From positions 1,302,001 to 1,366,000 of the forward strand of contig JALLLT010000004.1 of NCBI GenBank assembly GCA_025266875.1: 64,000 nucleotides of DNA, written 5' to 3'. How positions within the stretch are numbered: the stretch's first letter is position 1; each line of letters begins with the position of its first letter. The position numbers and the translations under genes were made by a program. Origin of the DNA: Fennellomyces sp. T-0311 (lineage: Eukaryota > Mucoromycota > Mucoromycetes > Mucorales > Lichtheimiaceae). Shown piece after piece: positions 55,146 to 64,000 of the stretch. A model generated the notes under the pieces. It was given only the letters and a program-made list of their open reading frames with translations. It was not told the DNA's origin and did no database searches.

Positions 55146-57326
55146 TTACATTCTCTCAAGAGGTCGCAATCCCAACAAACGCATGGCGTTACCGAGAGTG
55201 ACTCGGGCACAGTAGTACATGAAAAGACGGGCATCGGCCACATCAGGAGCCGCGCCGCGGACCCATAAGGTTTCAAAGCAAGCCGAGATATCGTGGGACA
55301 GCTTGAAGGCGTAGGTGACGACATTGCAAGGCTCGAGACCGTTCATCAAGGAGCGAACGAGGTCTGGGTATTGGGAGACGGTGCGAATGACATCGACGGC
55401 GGCAGGCTCGGACAGCAAGTCGAGGTTAACATCCTGCTTGACGGTCAAACCGCTCTTGCGCTCGATAGACATGAGACGAGCATGAGCATACTGGATGTAA
55501 GGACCAGTGTCACCTTCAAAAGTGAACATGCGGTTACGATCAAACTCGTAGTTCTTGATACGACGCGCCGAGTTATCTTGGATCTTGACGGCGGACAAAC
55601 CGATTTCATCAGCGACCTGTTCTGGCTTATCGACTTCGGCGTATTTGGCTTCGTTCTTGCGCATGACTTCGTGCATGATCTCCTGTGCCTCGTCCAAGAT
55701 ATCCTCCAGAAACACGACGGTGCCCTTGCGAGTGGACATGCCCTGAACCATACCAAAGTTGATATGTTCACACTTTCCAGCCCATTCAAACTTCATCAAC
55801 TCCAGAGTCTTGAACAGTTGTTTGAGATGCAGATCCTGTTGCGAGGCAACAACGTAAATCATCTTGTCAAACTTGTACTTTTCGTAACGTTCCAACGCGG
55901 CACCAATATCACGGGTGAGGTAGAGAGTAGTGCCATCACGCTTTTGAACGACAGTCTTGCCCAGCTTGTATTTCTCCAAATCGATCAATTTGGCACCCTC
56001 AGAATCCTGCAACAAACCGCTTTCCTCGAGTTGCTTCATGGCACGGTCCATGCCATCGCCGACTTGGCTTTCACCAGAGTAGACATCAAATGTAATGTTC
56101 AAACGGCCATAGATCTCACGGTATTTGACGATGGACAAGTCACGGAATCGACGCCATAACGCCAAAGCCTCCTCTTGACCATCCTCCATCTGCTTAAAGT
56201 AGGCACGGGCTTCGTCGTGGATTTCGGGGTGTTCTTCGGCATCGCGGTTGATCTTGACGTAAACGTCGTACAGATGCTTGATGGGATCCTTTTCCAAAGC
56301 CTCTTCGTTGCCGTAGCGAGCGAAACCAACGGCCAACAAACCGTACTGCTTACCCCAGTCACCAAGATAGTTCATGGAGATAGCGTCCCAGCCGTTAGCG
56401 TCGTAAACGTTTTTGATGAAAGAGCCGATGATGGTAGAACGCAAGTGACCAGCGTGGAAAGGCTTTGCGATATTTGGCGACGAGAATTCGACAATGGCGC
56501 GCTTGCCGTTGCCCAAGTTGTTCTTGCCATAGTCGAAACCGAGTTTACCGGCCAACGACAAGGTCTTTTGAACGAGAATCTTTGGGTTGATGCGGAAGTT
56601 GAGGAACGGACCGACGGCGACTGCGCCCAAAATATGGTCATTGGGAACAAAGGCCTTTGCCCATTCCTGAGCAAAAGCAGCTGGATTACCCTTGACACGC
56701 AAACGAGGGACAGCGACGGCCAAATCTCCGTGTTCCAAAGAACGAGGCAAATCGAGCGAATCGTAGATCAGCTTGGTATCCAACTTTGAGATGGAAGCGA
56801 GTTGCGAAGCGATCAAGTTTTTGAACACATCCATAACGTTTGATTCGGGTGCAGAGCCTGGAATGGAAGGAACGGAATCGATGGCGGGAGAAGCGGCACC
56901 AGCCAAGACTTCTTCAGCCAAAGTCAACGCATCATGGGTGACAGCCCACTGGTGAGGATAAGGCAAATTGGCTGAGTACAAGGCACCCCAAGCGAGAGCG
57001 TCTACGAGGTGAGGCGCGTCGCTCAACAGGTATTTGGTCTTCTGCTGCTTGACGATGGATTCGACAACGTTAGTCTGAGAAGATAAAACGAGATCGACCA
57101 GACGAGCTTCGTTTTGTGTTTCGACGTTGTGTTCGTTTAATAAGCTGCGGGAACGAATGAGGTAACGAGCGACGGAGGCGGCACCGACAATGACAACGTT
57201 GTCGTGTTTCAAGGTAGTTTCATCCGACGAAGGCTTGAGTTGAACAGACTGCTTCAGTTGAGCATCCGACGCGATAACGGCCAACACATGGAATGGGATG
57301 GCTTTTACAGGCACGCTTAACTCCAT
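55146..57326 (-). CDS. RARS: Arginyl-tRNA synthetase (cytosolic type)
   Basis: Single-exon gene, 726 residues; charges tRNA-Arg with arginine using ATP. Class I signatures: FSSPNIAKPFHAGHLRST, in which HAGH (291-294) is the HIGH motif; the ArgRS-specific MNYLGDWGKQYGLL; TLYLTRDIGAALERYEKYKF; and MSTRKG (530-535) in place of KMSK. The C-terminal anticodon-binding all-helical DALR domain starts near MFTFEGDTGPYIQYAHARLM and ends LRPLERM. Ahead of the catalytic core lies an N-terminal extension of about 150 residues with DALAWGALYSANLPYPHQWA, which may be a GST-like protein-interaction domain absent from yeast ArgRS. No mitochondrial presequence is evident, so the cytosol is the likely site. Convergent with AP-2 alpha; stops 193 bp apart. 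Confidence 0.95.
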   Translation of the reverse strand: MELSVPVKAIPFHVLAVIASDAQLKQSVQLKPSSDETTLKHDNVVIVGAASVARYLIRSRSLLNEHNVETQNEARLVDLVLSSQTNVVESIVKQQKTKYLLSDAPHLVDALAWGALYSANLPYPHQWAVTHDALTLAEEVLAGAASPAIDSVPSIPGSAPESNVMDVFKNLIASQLASISKLDTKLIYDSLDLPRSLEHGDLAVAVPRLRVKGNPAAFAQEWAKAFVPNDHILGAVAVGPFLNFRINPKILVQKTLSLAGKLGFDYGKNNLGNGKRAIVEFSSPNIAKPFHAGHLRSTIIGSFIKNVYDANGWDAISMNYLGDWGKQYGLLAVGFARYGNEEALEKDPIKHLYDVYVKINRDAEEHPEIHDEARAYFKQMEDGQEEALALWRRFRDLSIVKYREIYGRLNITFDVYSGESQVGDGMDRAMKQLEESGLLQDSEGAKLIDLEKYKLGKTVVQKRDGTTLYLTRDIGAALERYEKYKFDKMIYVVASQQDLHLKQLFKTLELMKFEWAGKCEHINFGMVQGMSTRKGTVVFLEDILDEAQEIMHEVMRKNEAKYAEVDKPEQVADEIGLSAVKIQDNSARRIKNYEFDRNRMFTFEGDTGPYIQYAHARLMSIERKSGLTVKQDVNLDLLSEPAAVDVIRTVSQYPDLVRSLMNGLEPCNVVTYAFKLSHDISACFETLWVRGAAPDVADARLFMYYCARVTLGNAMRLLGLRPLERM

Positions 57327-58638
57327 CTTTCAAGTTGAAAAAAGTAAGCCAACTTGGAGGCGCTCACCTTTGCATTTTTAAAAGCTCCTGAAGGAAAATG
57401 AGTCATTGACAAGCCACCACAATATATTCATGGTGATGCATTAATAGCCATGGCAACTGATTCATGAATGGTTGCTATGACACTCCGTTACCATCCTACC
57501 CGCACTCATTCTCGCTGTAATAAGATAAAAGAGTGGTGCATAAAAAAGAGCAGATGCATGCTTCTTTTCTTTGACGAGTCGATTGGATGTAGGAAAATAG
57601 AAAAAAAGTAGTAGTAATTGCTGATATCGATGGAACTGATTCAATGGTGGTGAGAGCGATGGGGAAGATATATTGGAATAAGGGGTGGGAGTACCAAGAA
57701 ACTGACAAACAGAAAAGAATTAGTTTTCTATGTGGGGAAGAAAAACAAGATGGCATCAAATGCAGTGGTTGCACAGACGTTGCACAATGAATCATTTTTT
57801 CATTTTTGCGATGACGATATTTTTCTTTACTCCACATGATCCTTACGGCTAATCGTTCGGGGAGTTCTTTTTCCTCCTCGACATGTCCACACATATACCT
57901 TGCATGTAAATGCTCCTGGATTCCAGTGTCAGAAACCTTAAACCAAGGAACCGGCTCAGAGAAAAAGGAGAGAGAGTGTGTGTGTGGGTGGAAAGGCTGG
58001 CAGTGACAAAACACTATATGCATTTTATTTACGCTAATTAAACACGCAACTTTTTATTTTCTATGCAATCGGCCGGGCAGTTTTTTTTCTTTATGAAGTT
58101 TCTGTGTCTTTCTATACGACGGTGCTACTGCGACGGGAAATAGGCAACCCCATGATGGACCAAGGGCACACATGCATGAAAATAAGGCACTCCATTGTTC
58201 TTTCCAGGTTTTAAGCTTTTTCTTCGCTCCAGACATGCAGCTCACGGCGACACTGGCTGTCCTGGCCTCCGCAACGATGGAATCGCATAGATTGGCAGCT
58301 GGAGCCGGCTGAATGGCGAGCATTCCAGAAAGAAAAAAGGCCGGGCAATGGTCAAAGTGAATGAAACTTGCGCGGTTATTTAATTGTTTCTTTTCTCTCG
58401 CTCCCCTTCTTTTCCTTCTTTATCGCGCGCAAGTTCCCTTTTGTATCGAAAGTACCCCGTCCCTCTATCATTTGCGCACCTCTCTTTCGCTCTCTCTATT
58501 CTTTTTGTGGGGTTCTTGCAAAAAAAGCAGCTGTGGCAACTTTGTGATATAGAGGAGCTCCACTCCTTTTTTTTTTACTGCGGCAACCTTAAACACTATC
58601 GAACCGCGGTTCAGTTACTTTCTCTCCTTCCATTCCCA
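57327..58638. other. Divergent intergenic region, ArgRS to two-RRM gene
   Basis: About 1.3 kb between two divergent starts. A minus-strand frame at 57496-58023 is open for 175 codons, part of which (YMCGHVEEEKELPERLAVRI) looks protein-like, but no start, splice sites or family support it. C/T-rich runs near 58384-58510 belong to the leader of the RRM gene. Confidence 0.35.
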
Positions 58639-60436
58639 ATGGTGAGCAGCGACCCCATTGACACGATAACGGCGGACGGCTCGGTCAAGTCCATTCATTT
58701 GCCATTACTACTCGAAGCCGAAACGGCGGCCGAGAGCGAAAAAGAAGGAGAACAGAAAGCAGAGAAGCCTAAACGGGTGACCCATGTCCGTCAACTGTTT
58801 GTAGGCAATGTGAGTGAGTCTTCAACAACAAGATAATTATGCTGACATATAAGGGTAGCTTCCGTTTAGAGTGCGGTGGCAGGACTTGAAGGACTTATTT
58901 CGTAAGGCAGGCAACGTGCAACGAGCCGATGTTGCGCTTAGTTTCGAGAAGCGATCCAAGGGCCATGGCACGGTTCTGTTTGCCACTGTCGAAGATGCAC
59001 AACGGGCTATCGGTATATTGGCTTTGGCTTGGCACTCTTGATAGCTTTATAACACATTCACCTTTACGTTTATAGACATGTTGCACAGTTACAAGTGGCA
59101 GGGCCGTGTTTTGGAAGTCCGAGAAGATCGCGGCTTTGTTGAGCCTTCGCAGCACATCCTGCTGCCGCAATTACAGTTGCAGCAACAGCAGCAGCAGCAG
59201 TTGCAGCAGCAATTGCACCAGCAGCGGATGGTTGAAAACATGCGTGCGAACAGCGCAGAGGTAAACGGCCGCCGAGCCGAGACTGTATAGCACGGGGTGA
59301 CTGAGTCCGTTTGCCATAGATTGTTCCCGGAGGGAGGCAGTTGTTTGTTGGCAATGTAACTTGATAAGAAGGCGCAGGGTGGATTGGGTTTACCTAACAC
59401 TTTATGGCAGTTACCGTTTCATTGTCAATGGCAGGATGTCAAGGATTTGTTCCGCAATGCGGGCAATATATTGCGCGCGGATGTAGTGCAAGGGCCGGAT
59501 GGACGCAGCAGAGGATTTGGTACTGTATTATTTGCGACGCACGAAGATGCGAAGAAGGCCATGGGTAAGCGATGAATGGCAAGCACACAGAACGATCACT
59601 CACGCACGCAGCGCAGCCATGTACGATGGATTTGAGTTTCATGGACGACAGCTACGCGTCCATTTCGATAAATTTGCACCGGGGCCACTCCCGCACCATC
59701 ATCAGCCACCCTCGGCACCTCGATTCACTTTGGGTCCAGCAACATTTCGACCACGACCCAACTTTGCTTACATGCAACCTCCACTTCCCTACCCCATAAC
59801 CTTTCCGTCGCCACTTGCCCCTTCCACTCCGCCAATCACCAGCCCGACAGCCTCCACTATCCGTCTGCAGCAGCATCTTCAATCGCTTGCGACCGAGAAT
59901 CTACCCCGTCTTTTGCAGCATCCGTTCTACAGCACACCAGCCACACTCCATCAGCCACAACAGTACCGTCAGCCGTATTTGCCGCCACCCTTCGAGGAAC
60001 CATTGGGTGCCGAGCCCATCTTGTCCACGAACCCGTTGGTTGGATCCATTGGTAAGGGTCTTTTTTTTTACATGCAATGCGAGATAAACGATAACTCAAG
60101 CACTATATGTGTTCAGGCATGGGTGAAACAATCTATTCAACGGCGGCGGATTCCGAAATCCGGCCCATCTTTATGCATCCTTGGCAAAACGATGAACATA
60201 AAGATGAAGCATTCTTCTCACCTCCCCCACCGCAACGTCCACCTTCCCTCCCCATCAGTCCTGACGAAGAGCTTGCCGATGCGGTCAAAGTAATAAGCTT
60301 GACGGATGGATCAGCTGGCCTGACCCCCACCGCCACCGCCACTACGGTGACATCCAATAATTCGGACGTCACGGCGCAGGCCAACCTGTTGACATCCAAC
60401 AGTGTGTGGGAGCCGTTGAGCGGGTTCAAGTATTGA
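58639..60436 (+). CDS. Two-RRM RNA-binding protein
   Basis: Nuclear or cytoplasmic RNA-binding protein of hnRNP type. After a charged start come two RRM domains with very similar exon structure. RRM1 has VRQLFVGN | LPFRVRWQDLKDLFRKAG, GHGTVLFATVEDAQRAI and WQGRVLEVREDRGF. RRM2 has GRQLFVGN | LPFHCQWQDVKDLFRNAG, GFGTVLFATHEDAKKAM and FHGRQLRVHFDKFA. RNP2 (LFVGNLPF) and RNP1 (GHGTVLFA and GFGTVLFA) are recognisable in both. A Q-rich linker (LQLQQQQQQQLQQQLHQQ) lies between, and a long Pro/Ser/Thr-rich C-terminus follows, ending SNSVWEPLSGFKY. It resembles fungal Gbp2/Hrb1-type proteins but lacks their SR region. Seven introns; convergent with FANCI. Confidence 0.86.
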
Positions 60437-60666
60437 ACTGGGTTTTCTTGATTATTCCCCTTTATTTTTGTTCTTTGGTGCGTGTTGCTGTGCGAGCAAG
60501 TTGTTGTAATTTTTCTTTTTAACGTAGAAAAAGTGGACCCTGTTGTTGCCGTATCTCGTTATATTATCTCTCTTAGGATGCCCTTTTTTGTATGATTATT
60601 ACAGTAGTTATAATATCTCTCTCTCTCTTTTGTGTTATAGATAAAAACAATTTTGACCGTTACTCT

Positions 60667-63600
60667 TCATACCATGCGCTGCCGTTTGGATGGGCCGCCC
60701 TCATCGCCCTGGGCCGCCTGTAGGAAGTTCTGCATCGCCTCAACCTGTTTGAGCACGTAGCATATTAGATTCCCTTCCATGCAAAAACACACAGTGTACA
60801 TGATACCTTCTCGCGGCTAAGCTCGCCTGGTTCATCGTCCTCCTGATCCGCCTGAATTAGTTGCATATCGATCTTAAAGTCGCGCGATGTGCTACGCTTC
60901 ATATATTGCATAAGATCGACTTTGGATTTCCGTGACAGCTGAATGAGATGGCGCTCAAACTGCTCCACCACAAAGATCAGTCCTGGGATCAGTTTCAATT
61001 CGCGCACAATCTTGGCCTTTTCTTTCTTCGATGCTACCCCCGTTTTCTTTTGGACTGAATCGGATTGGTGTTGGCCGTAGATAGTCAAGAACCGATACAT
61101 TTTGTCTGTAACACGAGTGCCTGCAATCATAATCACGGAAACGAAGTCTTGAGATATCTCTTTGTGCCGTTGATATTTCTGCAATCGAGAGATCAGGCCT
61201 TTTTTGTCAGAATACATACTTCCACAGACGCTTACATATTTCACCAGGGTTGTGAGGGTTTTGTACGCTCTGGTTAGGGTCTTGATCAGGCTTTCGGCTT
61301 GTGCGTCAAGCAACACTGCTTTGGTGAACTCAGCCAGGATGGACAAGTAAGATAATGTGCGTTGACAGATGACACTGTCGAACTCGTCGAGGTTTTCGTC
61401 ATCCGAAGCAGCTGCGAGTTTGAGACGGCCGATGCACCAATTCAAGTTGTCGAAGCATTCGTCGAGGAACGAAAGCAGTTGTATAGTAATCGCGTTACAC
61501 GTCTTGACGTTCATCATCATGTACTGCACTTCGGGCTGCTCGTACTCCTCTTGATCGTAGGTGGCATCGATATCGCCGTGGAGGGAATGGAGGTCTTGGG
61601 CGATATAAATGACGGTCATAAAGTCACCGATTTCGGCGCACAGATGAATATGCAAGTGGATGATTTCTCTGGCCAAAGCAATGTCCTCAACGGGACGTTC
61701 CTTGACAATAGACCCGAGCCATAAAGTCATCTGCTCTGTACGTTCTCGGAAATCATCTGCATCGCGATCCAGACGTTTGGACAGGAACACGACGATCTGC
61801 ATTAATTTTGCGGCTTCCCTGTAAAGTGGACTTCGATCGCTCAGGTATTTCGTCATGATTTCCTATTTTGGATAGAATTAAAAAAATGAGCCAATGCAAA
61901 CGGTCTGTCGCGTGGCATTTTACCTCGAATAGCTTGACCACGTTAAAGATTACCGTGTTGATGCGGCCACCTGGCGATCCAGAGATTTGAGAAAGCAGAT
62001 TGACGAGCCGCTTGGGCCACAGCTGGTGGACGGTGTCGCAGATGTTCATGAAGGTGTCCAGCATGGATTCCAAGACGGAATGACCCTGCAGAAGCATTTT
62101 TTTAATTAAACAGGATGCATGGCATGCGCCGAGAATTACCTTTTTCGATTGATGGTTGACAAAGCTACTGTCACTATCTTCAACTTTTAGAATGTCCATG
62201 TACAATTTAGCCAACTCCAAGCATTTCTCAAAGTCGCGGTCGTGCTGCTTTGTCATCTTTGCGTACAGGCGTTAATCTTGATACCTCTGCTCCCTCCCTC
62301 CCCCCAATGCTGCACTACCTTTTTCAGCACAATCTGCGTGCTTTGCACAATGTATTTTACATAACCAAGATCGCCGCGCAATGCACGGATCGGCCTTTGC
62401 ACATTTCCTTCCATAAACATGCGCCGTGTCACATTTGTCAGAAAGTCGAGTGAAGCGACGGAATACTCGGATTGCAGAGTTGCGCTCTTGCGTCCTATGT
62501 GAGTTATTTAGTTTCTTTTGCTGATTGGCAAGTGAATCAATGGCACCTTTATCCCCGGATGATCCTTCCTTGAGCAAGGCCGCTGCATCCATGCGCTTTT
62601 TGAAAAGGCTTAATGTGGTTTGGTACGATTCCGATGGGTCGGCTTCTTGAGTCATGTACTCATATTCCATCGTTGCCTAAGAATTGTTATTACGCAGCTT
62701 GTTTTAGCAATCATTAAACTTACCTCGTAAACACCTTGCAATAGACCTGCATAGATGTTGTTGCGTAACCCAATGTGTGTTGCCAAATCAAAGGTTGCCG
62801 TTTTGTCCAACTCAAAATCCTCCAGATCAGACTTCGAAAGTCGAGCAATGAGCGACTTGATATCTTGGCGACACTTGTCGATTTGGTCAGTGACGACCGT
62901 ACTCGTGGGGCAGTGTCTGAGGTTGGCCATCGTCTTGGTTAAGCTGGCCAGAAGGATGTGAACAGGTTCGCATAGTTTGGGATATCCTCCGTTCCGGGCA
63001 TTTTCAACGCATGCATCGAGTCGAATGGGCGGCGTTACTCCACGGTCCTTTTCAAAGACTCGGAGAAACTATAAGCGTCGTTGAGTATCTGTACATGGAG
63101 CGGATGTCTTTTGTATCCACCTGTGCATAGAGAACTTCAAAGATATCACTTGCAATGTCATGATGTCGGGATAGATCAGCCAGCCCTTTGTAAGCATTGG
63201 CACGCACTTGAACTTGTTGATTGAAGCATCGTCGCAGCAGACCCAGGATCTCAAACGCAATCCCTCGTGGTCCGTTTTCTTGAGAGAACTGGTCTGAGAG
63301 AAGTGCAAGGAACCCATTTACTGAGACCATTCGGCCGTTTAGGTCTCTGTCATTGTTGTATCCGTTCAGAATATTTGCTTCTACAAACAATAAACAAACC
63401 TCTTACTTGGAAAACATGCTTTTACGCAATACGAGCATGAGTCCATCGCGAAATTGATCATTGTTGGTTGCGACGGGTTGAATGGCCTTCAGTAACCGTT
63501 CAGCGGTGACATACGGAATCATAGGAAGGTAATCGAGCGTGTTTCGTAGCTGCAGATGAACAGTGAAATCAGTGAGAGTGTTTCTTGCTGCAAAAGATAG

Positions 63601-64000
63601 AATTGTACCTTGGGAATGTATGGATCAATTGCATAGTAGCTCTGCGCAACAACATCCTCGAGTAAGTCCAGGAAATACATGGTGCTTGGTGAATGTGAGA
63701 CGATGCGAGCTGTGATCTGTTCCAAGATCTCGGATCGAACAATACTGTGCAACTAACAATCCCTGTTTGTTAGTTATACGTCGCTACATTCTGATGTACG
63801 CATACTCGGAACATTTTCGTCAAGATATCCGATCCCAACTTGACAATGTCGTATATGGGCCCTTGCTTTGGTGGAGATGAGGGGGTTGAGGATGTTGAGA
63901 GTTTTAATAGGGTGGCATTAGTTGCAACATAGTCAATAAGTAGCATGGCGAGTTGTGTAAGTGGTTGAATCAGCTGATCCCACCCGTGTGCAGAGTTCTC
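60667..64000 (-). CDS. FANCI: Fanconi anaemia group I protein homologue (5' truncated by window)
   Basis: Helical-repeat nuclear protein that pairs with FANCD2 on DNA and is monoubiquitylated during interstrand crosslink repair. The window holds the C-terminal two thirds or so; the N-terminus lies beyond 64000. The best landmark is the C-terminal KIVRELKLIPGLIFVVEQFE with RHLIQLSRKSKVDLMQYMKR and STSRDFKI, which follows vertebrate FANCI closely. Other matches are AHGWDQLIQPLTQLAMLLID (about 63940), LMLVLRKSMFSK (about 63410) and LGLLRRCFNQQVQVRANAYK (about 63220). The last exon (60667-60744) ends VEAMQNFLQAAQGDEGGPSK then RQRMV, a basic tail. The Lys in LRKSMF corresponds to the site ubiquitylated in human FANCI. 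Convergent with the two-RRM gene; stops 230 bp apart. Confidence 0.92.

Noticed and set aside
55293..56159. 288-codon plus-strand frame opposite arginyl-tRNA synthetase
   Set aside because: It is the antisense shadow of a highly conserved gene; long antisense frames arise from its codon bias.
57496..58023. 175-codon minus-strand frame upstream of ArgRS
   Set aside because: Starts and ends in low-complexity T-rich translation, no splice signals or family; only a short middle part looks protein-like.
1..64000. CRISPR arrays, rRNA genes, bacterial-type operons or plasmid origins
   Set aside because: No regularly spaced direct repeats, rRNA cores or operon-like gene spacing were seen; the window is eukaryotic throughout.

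Overview
The window looks like nuclear DNA of an early-diverging, intron-rich filamentous fungus, most likely Mucoromycota. The evidence is short GT-AG introns throughout, pyrimidine-rich promoters, typical fungal proteins (ATO-type acetate transporter, ACS-type MFS permease, MRH4-like helicase, ALG6, RPP1), and a FANCI gene, which many ascomycete and yeast lineages lack. There are no bacterial operons, CRISPR arrays or rRNA genes.

Left third (1-20,000). A class I glutamine amidotransferase-like gene and two tandem monocarboxylate-transporter-like genes sit on the minus strand, with HNH copy 1 between the two transporters. ALG6 (minus) and an X-family DNA polymerase (plus) follow, head to head. 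From 16.4 to 20 kb there is no intact gene: it holds decayed transposon-like reading frames and a complete 172-bp pogo/Tigger-type MITE with a TA target duplication.

Middle (20,000-48,000). HNH copy 2, a ubiquitin-like/RING-H2 protein, a zinc alcohol dehydrogenase, a PPR protein, an ACS-family permease, HNH copy 3, a glycosyltransferase-like membrane protein, an ATO acetate transporter and the RNase P subunit RPP1, separated by long gene-poor AT-rich stretches.

Right (48,000-64,000). A dense housekeeping block: an acidic nuclear-type protein, a small acidic protein, MRH4-like DEAD-box helicase, AP-2 alpha adaptin (128 bp from MRH4, divergent), arginyl-tRNA synthetase, a two-RRM protein, and FANCI running off the window end.

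The most unusual element is a family of three dispersed genes (about 6.46-8.13, 20.82-22.48 and 35.97-37.47 kb). Each encodes three tandem NUMOD4/HNH_3-like units followed by a NUMOD1-like helix-turn-helix. All three share a phase-1 spliceosomal intron at the same place. Their 3' parts change abruptly between copies, which suggests module exchange in a domesticated or still mobile homing-endonuclease-derived family. The window also holds two DNA-repair genes (a Pol mu-like polymerase and FANCI), but nothing in the sequence links them to the HNH family.
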